Program-made: the position numbers and the translations under genes
The notes under the pieces: model-generated
What the model was told of the DNA's origin: nothing
Databases searched by the model: none
What the model saw: only the letters and a program-made list of their open reading frames with translations
Part shown: in pieces, positions 8,089-16,417 of the stretch
How the letters are laid out: each line of letters starts with the position of its first letter
Position numbering within the stretch: the stretch's first letter is position 1
Source of the DNA: CAVSRC01 sp963743015
Lineage (GTDB): Bacteria > Pseudomonadota > Alphaproteobacteria > Rhizobiales > Kaistiaceae
Length of the DNA: 64,000 bases
Assembly (NCBI GenBank): GCA_963743015.1
Contig: CAVUOD010000014.1
Coordinates: 310,001-374,000, forward strand
Direction: 5' to 3'

Positions 8089-10548
8089 ATGGCTTACAAG
8101 CGTCATACGGGCCAGCTCCCGATCGTTCCGGCAAATGCCAAGAAGCACAACGTCACCTGCCACTACTGCATCGTGGGCTGCGGCTACCATGCCTATACGT
8201 GGGACGTGAACACGCAGGGCGGAACGGCACCGGGCGACAACGCCTTCGGCGTCGACCTGTCCAAGCAGCAGGAGGCGGAGACCGCCGCCTGGTACGCGCC
8301 CTCGATGTACAACATCGTCAAGCAGAACGGCCGCGACGTCCATGTGGTGATCAAGCCAGACAAGGACTGCGTGGTGAACTCCGGCCTCGGCTCGATCCGC
8401 GGCGCGCGCATCGCCGAGATGAGCTACAGCCGGGCCCGCAACACCCAGCTCCAGCGCCTGACCGATCCGATGGTGTGGCGCTACGGCCAGATGCAGCCGA
8501 CCAGCTGGGACGACGCGCTCGATCTCGTCGCCCGGGTGACGGCGGCCGTCATCGCCGAACAGGGCGAGGACGGGCTGTTCGTCTCCGCCTTCGACCATGG
8601 CGGGGCCGGCGGCGGCTACGAGAACACCTGGGGCACCGGCAAGCTCTATTTCGGTGCCATGAAGATCAAGAACATCCGCATCCACAACCGGCCCGCCTAC
8701 AATTCCGAGGTCCATGCGACGCGCGACATGGGCGTGGGCGAGCTGAACAACTGCTACGAGGATGCCGAGCTTGCCGACACGATCTTCGCCGTCGGCACCA
8801 ACTCGCTGGAGACCCAGACCAACTATTTCCTCAATCACTGGATCCCCAACCTGCGCGGCGCCTCGCTCGACAAGAAGAAGGCCGAGATGCCGGACGAGCC
8901 GCATGCGCCGGGGCGCATCGTCATCGTCGATCCGCGCCGGACCGTGACGGTCAATGCCTGCGAGGTGGAGGCCGGCAAGGACAACGTCCTGCACCTGGCG
9001 GTCAATTCGGGAACCGATCTGACGCTGTTCAACGCGATCCTCACCTACATCGCCGACAAGGGATGGGTGGACAAGGATTTCATCGCCGCGTCGACCAACG
9101 ATTTCGACAAGGCGGTGGCGGCGAACAAGACCTCGATCGACGAGGCCGCCAAGATCACGGGCCTCGATCCGGCCGATATCGTCAAGGCGGCCGAATGGAT
9201 CGCCATGCCGAAGGAGGGCGGCAAGCGTCGACGGACGATGTTCGCCTACGAAAAGGGCCTGATCTGGGGCAACGACAACTACCGCACCAATGCGGCCCTG
9301 GTGAACGTCGCGCTGGCCACCGGCAATATCGGCCGGGCTGGCGGCGGCTGCGTGCGCATGGGCGGCCACCAGGAAGGCTATGTCCGCCCGGATTATCCCG
9401 GCCCGCGGCCGGCGCCCTATATCGACCAGCTTCTCATCGGCGGCAAAGGCGGCGTCCATCACGTCTGGGCGTGCGACCACTACAAGACGACGCTCAATGC
9501 CTTCGAGTTCAAGCGCGTCTACAAGGAACGCACCGACAAGGTGAAGGACGCCATGTCGCGCGCGCCCTACGGCGACCGCAAGGCGATGGTCGATGCCATC
9601 GTCGGCGCCATCAGGGATGGCGGGCTGTTTGCGGTCGATGTCGACATCGTGCCGACCAAGATCGGTCAGGCGTGCCACGTGTGGCTGCCGGCCGCGACTT
9701 CGGGCGAGATGAACCTCACCTCGATGAACGGCGAGCGCCGCATGCGCCTGACCGAGCGCTACATGGACCCGCCCGGCCAGGCCATGCCGGACTGCCTGAT
9801 CGCGGCACGCATCGCCAACGCGATGGAGCGGGTGTTCCGCGAGATGGGCAAGAACGACGAGGCCGACAAGTTCAAGGGCTTCGACTGGCAGACCGAAGAA
9901 GACGCCTTCATGGACGGCTATCACGGCAATGCCGGCGGCGGGAAGTTCGTCACCTACGACGCGCTGCGCGCCATGGGCACCAATGGCTTCCAGGAGCCCG
10001 CAGTCGACCTGAAGGACGGCAAGATCGTCGGAACCAAGCGGCTCTATGCCGACGGCAAGTTCGGCGGCAAGGACGGCAAGGCGACCTTCTTCGAGACCAA
10101 GTGGCGCGGCCTGCAGGCGCCGGGCAAGCAGGAAGAGAAGGACAAGTGGCCGTTCCTGATCAATAACGGCCGCGCCAACCACGTCTGGCAGAACGCCTAT
10201 CTGGACCAGCAGGAGGAACTCATCGTCGATCGCTGGCCCTATCCCTTCATCGAGATGAATCCCGACGACATGTCGGAGATCGGCGTGAAGGAAGGCGACC
10301 TGGTCGAGGTCTACAACGAAAACGGCTCGACGCAGGCCCTTGCCTACCCGACGGCCACGGCCAGGCGGAAGGAGACCTTCATGCTCTTCGCCTATCCGAC
10401 GGGCGTCCAGGGCAACGTCGTCTCCAAGGGCGTCAACGAGCTGATCATCCCCAACTACAAGCAGACCTGGGGCAGCATCCGGAAGCTCTCCGGCATGCCG
10501 GGAAATGTCGCCCACCTGTCGTTCAAGTCGAAGGAATACAGCGTCTAG
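8089..10548 (+). CDS. aioA: Arsenite oxidase large subunit AioA (molybdopterin, 3Fe-4S)
   Basis: An 819-residue catalytic subunit that oxidises arsenite to arsenate in the periplasm. Cys24, Cys27 and Cys31 (CX2CX3C), with Ser102 in place of a fourth cysteine, match the 3Fe-4S site of the Alcaligenes faecalis enzyme. His199, Glu207, Arg423 and His427 fall at the spacing of its arsenite-binding residues (H195, E203, R419, H423). Ala203 stands where other DMSO-reductase-family members have the Cys, Ser or Sec ligand to Mo. There is no signal peptide, as expected for export with AioB. GGGAGGA precedes the ATG. All key residues are present, so the enzyme should be active. Confidence 0.97.
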   Translation: MAYKRHTGQLPIVPANAKKHNVTCHYCIVGCGYHAYTWDVNTQGGTAPGDNAFGVDLSKQQEAETAAWYAPSMYNIVKQNGRDVHVVIKPDKDCVVNSGLGSIRGARIAEMSYSRARNTQLQRLTDPMVWRYGQMQPTSWDDALDLVARVTAAVIAEQGEDGLFVSAFDHGGAGGGYENTWGTGKLYFGAMKIKNIRIHNRPAYNSEVHATRDMGVGELNNCYEDAELADTIFAVGTNSLETQTNYFLNHWIPNLRGASLDKKKAEMPDEPHAPGRIVIVDPRRTVTVNACEVEAGKDNVLHLAVNSGTDLTLFNAILTYIADKGWVDKDFIAASTNDFDKAVAANKTSIDEAAKITGLDPADIVKAAEWIAMPKEGGKRRRTMFAYEKGLIWGNDNYRTNAALVNVALATGNIGRAGGGCVRMGGHQEGYVRPDYPGPRPAPYIDQLLIGGKGGVHHVWACDHYKTTLNAFEFKRVYKERTDKVKDAMSRAPYGDRKAMVDAIVGAIRDGGLFAVDVDIVPTKIGQACHVWLPAATSGEMNLTSMNGERRMRLTERYMDPPGQAMPDCLIAARIANAMERVFREMGKNDEADKFKGFDWQTEEDAFMDGYHGNAGGGKFVTYDALRAMGTNGFQEPAVDLKDGKIVGTKRLYADGKFGGKDGKATFFETKWRGLQAPGKQEEKDKWPFLINNGRANHVWQNAYLDQQEELIVDRWPYPFIEMNPDDMSEIGVKEGDLVEVYNENGSTQALAYPTATARRKETFMLFAYPTGVQGNVVSKGVNELIIPNYKQTWGSIRKLSGMPGNVAHLSFKSKEYSV

Positions 10549-10574
10549 CGACGCAGACAGGGAACCAACGCAAG

Positions 10575-10600
10575 GTCAGGCGGCGCGCGCGCCGCCTGAC
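10575..10600. repeat. Perfect 26-bp palindrome between aioA and moeA
   Basis: The left half GTCAGGCGGCGCG is followed directly by its exact reverse complement. As RNA it gives a very stable stem with a minimal loop. It is followed by GCGTCGAGG, not a T-run, so it is not a classic rho-independent terminator. Its place between the catalytic-subunit gene and moeA suggests 3'-end protection of the aioBA transcript or partial attenuation before the accessory genes. Confidence 0.7.
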
Positions 10601-10621
10601 GCGTCGAGGGGGGATCCTCGC

Positions 10622-11890
10622 ATGACACACTCCAGCCTGGCGGTGGATTGCACCGCCGGCGAAATCCTTCACCCGGCGGCCGCGGCGTTCGGCGAGATCG
10701 TCGCCCTCGCCTCACCCGTTGTGGAGCGGCAGGTTCTTTCGGTCGCATCCGCCAGCGGGCGGGTCCTTGCCGAGAACGTTTCGACGAGCACGCCGCTGCC
10801 GCCGTTCGACAATTCGGCCGTCGACGGCTACGGGATCGCTGAAGGCGATGTCGGCCGCCCGCCGCCGTTCCGGCTCTCGGTGACCGCCGAGATCGCTGCC
10901 GGCGCCCGGATCGGTCCGGTCCTGCGGCCGGGAGAAGCGGTGCGGCTTTTCACCGGAGCCCCGGTTCCTCATGGCGTTGCCGCCGTGGTGCTCGAAGAGC
11001 GCTGCGAACGCAGCGACGACCGGCTCACGGTGAACGTGCCCGTCCCCGACGGCGCCAATATTCGTCGCCGTGGCGAGGATGTCGCCAGGGGATCGACCAT
11101 CGTCGATGCGGGAACCCGTCTCGACGCGCGCCATGTGGCGATCCTGATGGCCTCGGGGGTGAAGGAGGTCGAAGTCCGCCGGCCGATCCGTGTCGGCGTC
11201 CTTTCCAACGGAAACGAGCTCCGCGATGGCGGGACGGCTCTCGACCCCGGCCAGATCCACGACGCCAACCGGCCGATGCTGTGCGCCATGCTGGCAAGCC
11301 CCGCGGTCGAGCTGATCGACCTGGGGTGCCATCGCGACGATGCGGCGATCCTCGCGCGCGTGTTTGCGGACGGCGCCGGGCGGGCCGACGTCATCATCAG
11401 TTCCGGCGGCGTCGCGGGAAGCGAGGCCGACCATATCGCGCGTGCCGTGGCGGCGGCCGGCGGCGCGATGCAGAGGTTCCGGCTGGCGCTGAAGCCTGGA
11501 AAGCCGATCCTCGCCGGCCGCATCGGCCGGACCGCCGTGCTCGGCCTTCCCGGCAATCCGGTGGCAGCAATGGTCAACTTCCTGCTGTTCGGCCGTGCCC
11601 TGGTCGAGGCGACAGCCGGATTGCGTGTCAGCCGCCCGCGCGGCCAGACGGCGTTGACGATATCTCCCTTCGCCCACGCCAAGGGGCGGATGGAATTCGT
11701 GCCGACCCGGATCGCAGGCTTCGACGGGAGCGGCCGTCCATTACTCGAAAAGCTCGGCCGCGGTGGCTCGGCCCGATTGCGCCCGTTGGTCCTGGCAGAC
11801 GGGTTTGCCGAAATCCCGGCCGAGGCGGAAGAGCTCGCAGCCGGCGCGCCGCTCATGTTCCACCCCTTCAGGGCTTCGTTCGCTCCATGA
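10622..11890 (+). CDS. moeA: Molybdopterin molybdenumtransferase MoeA
   Basis: This 422-residue enzyme inserts molybdenum into adenylylated molybdopterin. Family motifs are PPFDNSAVDGYGI near the N-terminus, VGVLSNGNELRDGG, SSGGVAGSEADHI (a variant of SGGVSxGxxD), KPGKPILAG and LPGNPVAAMVNF. The frame is open upstream of the ATG, but that part overlaps the end of aioA and the palindrome; the ATG at 10622 fits the protein start. moeA-type genes (also called chlE) are regular members of aio operons. Its stop overlaps the cytC start (ATGA). Confidence 0.93.
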   Translation: MTHSSLAVDCTAGEILHPAAAAFGEIVALASPVVERQVLSVASASGRVLAENVSTSTPLPPFDNSAVDGYGIAEGDVGRPPPFRLSVTAEIAAGARIGPVLRPGEAVRLFTGAPVPHGVAAVVLEERCERSDDRLTVNVPVPDGANIRRRGEDVARGSTIVDAGTRLDARHVAILMASGVKEVEVRRPIRVGVLSNGNELRDGGTALDPGQIHDANRPMLCAMLASPAVELIDLGCHRDDAAILARVFADGAGRADVIISSGGVAGSEADHIARAVAAAGGAMQRFRLALKPGKPILAGRIGRTAVLGLPGNPVAAMVNFLLFGRALVEATAGLRVSRPRGQTALTISPFAHAKGRMEFVPTRIAGFDGSGRPLLEKLGRGGSARLRPLVLADGFAEIPAEAEELAAGAPLMFHPFRASFAP

Positions 11891-12285
11891 ATACACGTGC
11901 ATTTCGACTTCTTGCGGCGATCGGATTCGCCGTCGCTCTCAGCACCGCGGCCCATGCAGGCGATCCCGATGCCGGCAAGAAGGTCTTCGCCAAATGCAGG
12001 ATCTGTCACGCGATCGGGCCGGGCGCGCCCAACAAGGTCGGACCGGAGCTCAACGGCGTCGTCGGCCGCACCGCCGGAAGCGTCCCGGACTACAACTACT
12101 CGGAGGCAAACAAGACATCGGGCATCGTCTGGACGGAAGACGAGCTGACCGGCTACCTCCACGATCCGCGCGGCGTGGTTCCCGGCACCAAGATGACCTT
12201 TGGCGGCCTCAAGAAGGACGAGGACGTTGCCAACGTCATCGCCTATCTCAAGCAGTTCGGGCCCGACGGTCAGCCGGCCGAATGA
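11887..12285 (+). CDS. cytC: Periplasmic c-type cytochrome of the aio operon
   Basis: A 132-residue class I cytochrome c with a Sec signal peptide (cleavage likely after AAHA, residue 24). The haem site is Cys37-Arg-Ile-Cys40-His41; Met103 in GTKMTFGG is the probable sixth ligand. The spacing and the PNKVGPELNGVVGR segment are typical of mitochondrial-type cytochromes c. In related operons this protein accepts electrons from AioB and passes them to a terminal oxidase. It overlaps moeA by 4 bases. The order aioBA-moeA-cytC differs from the aioBA-cytC-moeA order known from Rhizobium NT-26 and Agrobacterium. Confidence 0.92.
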   Translation: MNTRAFRLLAAIGFAVALSTAAHAGDPDAGKKVFAKCRICHAIGPGAPNKVGPELNGVVGRTAGSVPDYNYSEANKTSGIVWTEDELTGYLHDPRGVVPGTKMTFGGLKKDEDVANVIAYLKQFGPDGQPAE

Positions 12286-12801
12286 CGGGTCGGTGACATA
12301 GACGACCACATCGTCGTTCAGTCCGCAGACTGCGACGTCGCGACCGGGATCGCCGCGGGCGCAGGCCCCTCCCCCGCGCGGCAAGCTCTTCGCCAAAGAC
12401 GAGGCGACACTTCCCGGCAACGACCGGCATGGCGGCCGGCTGCGTGCAGCGCAGCACGGACGGATTGCCGCGTTGCGGAAGGCGGCCCAAGACGAAGAAG
12501 TCGGGACCGACTTCCAGACAGACACCACGACCGCGATCGCCAACACATCTTTCTGCAAGCGAAGCCGATTGCCGTTGACGCGCTCGCTCGCAGACCTAAT
12601 TAGCCCTTCCACATGGCTGAGGAACAGACTGGGGCGAGGTGGTCCGCGGCCATTTTCGGGAGAGAAATTTCTGCGTGTCCCGACGCTGTCGATGCGCTGG
12701 CGCCGGGGATTGGGAGGACTTTCTCTACACAAGCGTTGCCGCAGCGCTCCGGCCAGCTCCAAGGCCGGCGGCGACGATTTATTTCGACCTCGGAGGAATC
12801 C
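12286..12801. other. Intergenic region after the aio operon, no clear gene
   Basis: About 515 bases between cytC and the next ABC transporter. The minus strand of 12318-12560 has protein-like stretches in three different frames (for example FFVLGRLPQRGNPSVLRC), which could be a decayed gene, but I could not assign a family. No terminator with a T-run was found. The promoter of the downstream importer should lie near its right end; GGAGGA at 12792-12797 is the ribosome binding site of the next gene. Confidence 0.4.
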
Positions 12802-13803
12802 ATGAACGGTTCGCCCAAATCTGTCGTCTTCACCTCGGTCATGGCCGCCGTCATCGCCGGCGGCGCAATGCTCGTCGGCGCCGCGCCGGCGTCGGCCAAG
12901 ACCTACACCATCGCCTTCGTGCCGAAGCTGGTTGGCATTCCTTACTTCAACGCGATGAAGCAAGGGCTCGACAACGCAGCCAAGAAGTTCCCGGTCAAGA
13001 TCGTCTATCAGGGGCCGACCACGGCCTCGGTCTCCGGACAGGTCCAGATCGCCGAAAGCCTGATCAACAAGCATCTCGACGCTGTTGGTGTCGCCGCCAA
13101 CAGCCCGACGGCGCTCGAAGCCGTGGCCAAGAAGGCGAAGGATGCCGGCGTCATCTTCTATTCGAGCGATTCGCAGGTCAGCGGCCCCGACGTGTCCTTG
13201 CGCGTCTCGCAGGCCGACGACAAGCAGCTCGCCGAAACGGTCATCGACCAGCTTGCCCAGCAGATCGGCGGCAAGGGTGACGTGGCCTTCGTCTCCGGCG
13301 GCCCGACGGCGACCAATCTCAATGTCTGGATCGGCTTCATGAAAGACCACATGAAGGCGAAATATCCGGACATGAAGCTGGTCTCCATCCAGTATGCCGG
13401 CGAGGACATCAGCAAGGCGACCGACGTCACGGCCCAGCTGCTCTCCGCCTATCCCAATCTCAAGGGTATCGTCGGCGTCAACTCAACGGCCGTGCCGGGC
13501 GCCGCACAGGCAGTGCTGCGCGCGGGCATGAGCGGTAAGATCGCGGTCACGGGCATCACCGACCCGAACACCATCCGCCCGTTCGTCAACAACGGAACCG
13601 TCAAGAGCGTGGTGCTGTGGAACCCGGTCAATCTTGGCTACCTGACGGCATGGGGCGTGCTCCAGGAGCTCGAGCACAAGCCGCTCACGGCCGAGAACGA
13701 CGTCCCCGGCCTCGGCAAGATCCAGTACTTCCCGAAGACCAAGACGCTGCTTCTGGGCAAGCCGCTGGTGATCACCAAGGCCAACATCCAGCTGAACTTC
13801 TGA
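12802..13803 (+). CDS. Sugar ABC transporter substrate-binding protein, LsrB/RhaS-like
   Basis: A 333-residue periplasmic protein with a Sec signal (cleavage after APASA). The mature part starts KTYTIAFVPKLVGIPYFNAM and continues QGPTTASVSGQVQI, a strong resemblance to LsrB (autoinducer-2) and RhaS-type proteins. The Asp-Gln pair that holds autoinducer-2 in LsrB (in the segment TVTDQNQW) reads TATNLNVW here, so the ligand is more likely a sugar or polyol. The ATG follows GGAGGA at good distance; the frame is open upstream but lacks a signal peptide. First gene of a four-gene importer operon. Confidence 0.88.
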   Translation: MNGSPKSVVFTSVMAAVIAGGAMLVGAAPASAKTYTIAFVPKLVGIPYFNAMKQGLDNAAKKFPVKIVYQGPTTASVSGQVQIAESLINKHLDAVGVAANSPTALEAVAKKAKDAGVIFYSSDSQVSGPDVSLRVSQADDKQLAETVIDQLAQQIGGKGDVAFVSGGPTATNLNVWIGFMKDHMKAKYPDMKLVSIQYAGEDISKATDVTAQLLSAYPNLKGIVGVNSTAVPGAAQAVLRAGMSGKIAVTGITDPNTIRPFVNNGTVKSVVLWNPVNLGYLTAWGVLQELEHKPLTAENDVPGLGKIQYFPKTKTLLLGKPLVITKANIQLNF

Positions 13804-13824
13804 TCAAACAAGAAAACGAGAAGA

Positions 13825-13857
13825 GGGCAGCCCGGCGGACCGGCCGCCGGGCTGCCC
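13825..13857. repeat. Strong stem-loop after the substrate-binding-protein gene
   Basis: GGGCAGCCCGGCGG and CCGCCGGGCTGCCC form a perfect 14-bp stem with the loop ACCGG. It starts 22 bases after the stop of the binding-protein gene and ends 10 bases before the ATPase gene. TTGTGGGG follows, so there is no T-tract. A role in protecting the upstream mRNA or in partial termination is inferred. Confidence 0.75.
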
Positions 13858-13867
13858 TTGTGGGGCT

Positions 13868-15391
13868 ATGGCTGACTTCGAATTGAAAGGCATCGTCAAG
13901 TCCTTTGGCGGCGTGCAGGCGCTGAAGGGCGTTGATCTAGAGATCGAGGCTGGACGCACGCATGTCTTGCTCGGCGAGAACGGTGCCGGCAAGTCGACCT
14001 TGATCAAGATTCTGACAGGGGCGCTCACTCCCGAGAGCGGCGAAATCCGCATCCACGACGAGGTCTGCGTGTTCCGCAATCCCGAGCACGCGCTAGCGAT
14101 GGGCATTGCCGCGGTCTATCAGGAGCCGATGATCTATCCGCATCTGAGCGTGCTCGAAAACATCTTCATGGGGCGCGAGATCGCCAGTCGGCTCGGTCGC
14201 GTGCGGCGCGACGCAATGCGCGCCAAGGCGGCGCCCGTCCTGGCCGAGCTGGAACTGCCGGCAAGCCTGCTCGACCGGTCGATGTCGTCGCTCAGTCTGG
14301 GCTATCAGCAGCTCGTGCTCATCGCCCAGGCACTGGTGCAGAGCGCCCAGCTGATCATCTTCGACGAGCCGACGTCGATTCTCTCGCGTGCCGAGACCGA
14401 GCGGCTGTTTTCGATCATCCGCCGGCTGCGCGAGGGCGGTCGCGCCATCGTCTACATCACCCATCGCCTGGAGGAGGTCCCGCTGATCGGCGACCGCGTC
14501 ACGGTGCTGACGGACGGCCAGGTCACCGGCGCCTACAGGGCCGGCGAGTTCTCCGAAACGACACTGCTCGAGCAGATGGCCGGCAAGAACACGCGGGAAA
14601 TCAAGCGGGAGATCGAGACCCATCGCGACGTGGCGCAGGACGCGCTCGATCGTCCGGTTCTGGCGGTCGAGAACCTGTCGCACGAGAGCTATTTCGACGA
14701 TGTCACGTGGCGGCTTCCCGGTGGCGTCATCACCTGCATCTACGGGCTGGTCGGGTCCGGCCGGTCGGAGGTCGCCCTGTCGATCTTCGGCTTCCTCAAG
14801 CCGTCCGGCGGCCGCATCCTGCTCGATGGCCAGCCGGTCGCCCCGGCCGATCCGGCCGAAGCGATTGCGCTCGGCATCGGCTACCTGCCGGAAGACCGCA
14901 AGCTGCAGGGCATCTTCGCCAGCAAGCCGCTGGAGAGCAATCTCACCTCCAACCGGCTCGGCAGGTTCGCCCGGGCGCTCGGCTTCCTCGATTTCAAGTC
15001 GCTGCTCAGCGACGCCCAGCGGGTCATGGCGCGCTACAACATCAAGGCACAGAACACGCGCACGATGATCTCGACGCTTTCGGGCGGCAACCAGCAGAAG
15101 GGCCTGTTCGCGCGCTGGGCCGGACAACCATTCAAGGTGCTGATCCTCGACGAGCCGACCCGCGGCATCGACGTGCGCACCAAGGACGAGGTTCATGTCT
15201 TCATTCGCGATCTCGCCGCGCAGGGCGTCGCCGTCGTGGTGATATCCTCCGATCTGAAGGAAGTGCTTTCGGTGAGCGACCGCATCATCGTCATGCGCGG
15301 GGGCAAGGTCGTCGACGAGGTGGCCGGAGGGGAGATGACGCCCGAGCGCGTCCTGGGCTCGGCGATCGGCGCGGGAAGGGCTGCGGCATGA
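13868..15391 (+). CDS. Sugar ABC transporter ATP-binding protein (two ATPase domains)
   Basis: A 507-residue RbsA/LsrA-type ATPase with two cassettes. The first has Walker A GENGAGKST (around residue 40), signature LSLGYQQLV and Walker B LIIFDEPTS. The second has the degenerate loop GLVGSGRSE, signature LSGGNQQK and Walker B LILDEPTRG. This pattern is normal for carbohydrate importers of the CUT2 class. It overlaps the downstream permease by 4 bases (ATGA). It should drive uptake of the ligand of the LsrB/RhaS-like protein. Confidence 0.93.
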   Translation: MADFELKGIVKSFGGVQALKGVDLEIEAGRTHVLLGENGAGKSTLIKILTGALTPESGEIRIHDEVCVFRNPEHALAMGIAAVYQEPMIYPHLSVLENIFMGREIASRLGRVRRDAMRAKAAPVLAELELPASLLDRSMSSLSLGYQQLVLIAQALVQSAQLIIFDEPTSILSRAETERLFSIIRRLREGGRAIVYITHRLEEVPLIGDRVTVLTDGQVTGAYRAGEFSETTLLEQMAGKNTREIKREIETHRDVAQDALDRPVLAVENLSHESYFDDVTWRLPGGVITCIYGLVGSGRSEVALSIFGFLKPSGGRILLDGQPVAPADPAEAIALGIGYLPEDRKLQGIFASKPLESNLTSNRLGRFARALGFLDFKSLLSDAQRVMARYNIKAQNTRTMISTLSGGNQQKGLFARWAGQPFKVLILDEPTRGIDVRTKDEVHVFIRDLAAQGVAVVVISSDLKEVLSVSDRIIVMRGGKVVDEVAGGEMTPERVLGSAIGAGRAAA

Positions 15392-16413
15392 GCTTCCGGT
15401 CAACCACGCGCCCGGCCGAGATCGTCGAACTCGCGGCAGCGGACGGACCGCTTCAGCTGACGGCGCGTTTCTTCATGGGCCGCGAAGGCATGCTGCTGAT
15501 CACGCTGGTGGTCGTCACCGTCGCGATCAGCATCGGTTCGCAAGGCAATTTCTGGGCGCCGGTCAACATCAACAATCTCATGGTCAGCGCCGCCGTGACG
15601 GCGATCCCGGCGATCGGCATGACGCTGGTCATCGTCACCGGTGGCATCGACGTTTCGATCGGCTCCATGCTCGGACTGGTCGCCGCCATCGGCGGCAAGT
15701 TCTTCGAGGCCGGCTGGTCGATCCCCGTCGTCGCGCCGTTGTTCCTGCTGATCGGCGCGATATTCGGGCTGGTCAATGCCGTCATCATCATCGGCGGCCG
15801 CGTCCCGCCCGTGGTCGCCACACTGGGCACGCTGAGCATCTTCCGCATGAGCGTCTTCCTGGTGCTCGGCGCCAACTGGATCACCATGATCCCGCCCGAG
15901 CTCACGGTGATGTTCATTTCGAACCATGTCTGGTTCCTGCCGGTGGCAAGCCTGATGGCGCTGGTGCTGATGGCCGGCTTCGCCTTCTTCCTGCGTTCGT
16001 TCCGGCTGGGACGCCATATCTACGCGATCGGCAACAATGAGGAGGCGGCGCGGCTCGCCGGCATCCCCGTCGGCAGGGTCAAGCTCTACGCCTACACGCT
16101 GCTCGGCGTGTTCACGGGCATCGCCGCCCTGCTGACCCTCGGCCAGAGCCCGCTGGTGCAGACCTCGACGGGCACCGGCTTCGAACTCGGCGTCATCGCC
16201 GCCGTCGTGCTTGGCGGCACCGAACTCAGCGGCGGCCGCGGCACGATTCTGGGCACATTGCTCGGCACGCTCATCGTCGGCCTGGTCAATGACGGCGTCG
16301 TCCTGATGCGCATCCAGCCGTTCTGGGGCGGCGTGCTGCTTGGCGGCATCATTCTGCTTTCGATCGGGGTCAACCGGCGCTGGCCGGGGCGCGGCGAGAA
16401 GACGGGAGACTAG
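15388..16413 (+). CDS. Sugar ABC transporter permease (CUT2) 1
   Basis: A 341-residue inner-membrane permease of the RbsC/LsrC family. It has about 8-10 hydrophobic segments and the family patterns TLVIVTGGIDVSIGSMLGLVAA and AIGNNEEAARLAGIPV (the loop that contacts the ATPase). The ATG overlaps the ATPase stop. With the next gene it probably makes a heterodimeric channel, as in LsrCD or RhaPQ. Confidence 0.92.
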   Translation: MSFRSTTRPAEIVELAAADGPLQLTARFFMGREGMLLITLVVVTVAISIGSQGNFWAPVNINNLMVSAAVTAIPAIGMTLVIVTGGIDVSIGSMLGLVAAIGGKFFEAGWSIPVVAPLFLLIGAIFGLVNAVIIIGGRVPPVVATLGTLSIFRMSVFLVLGANWITMIPPELTVMFISNHVWFLPVASLMALVLMAGFAFFLRSFRLGRHIYAIGNNEEAARLAGIPVGRVKLYAYTLLGVFTGIAALLTLGQSPLVQTSTGTGFELGVIAAVVLGGTELSGGRGTILGTLLGTLIVGLVNDGVVLMRIQPFWGGVLLGGIILLSIGVNRRWPGRGEKTGD

Positions 16414-16417
16414 GCCG

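Noticed and set aside
6937..10515. A 1192-codon open frame on the minus strand, opposite aioR, aioB and aioA
   Set aside because: It is antisense to genes with clear motifs, crosses their borders and the sigma-54 promoter, and reads as Asp/Arg/Val-rich shadow protein typical of high-GC DNA.
10575..10600. The perfect palindrome as a rho-independent terminator of aioBA
   Set aside because: No T-run follows it, and moeA and cytC depend on readthrough because no other promoter is evident.
10969..13350. A 793-codon minus-strand open frame opposite moeA, cytC and the LsrB-like gene
   Set aside because: Its sequence is the complement of three well-supported genes and has no domain signature of its own.
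12802..13803. Autoinducer-2 binding protein LsrB
   Set aside because: The ligand-binding Asp-Gln pair is replaced by Asn-Leu and the locus has no lsrK, lsrF or lsrG gene.
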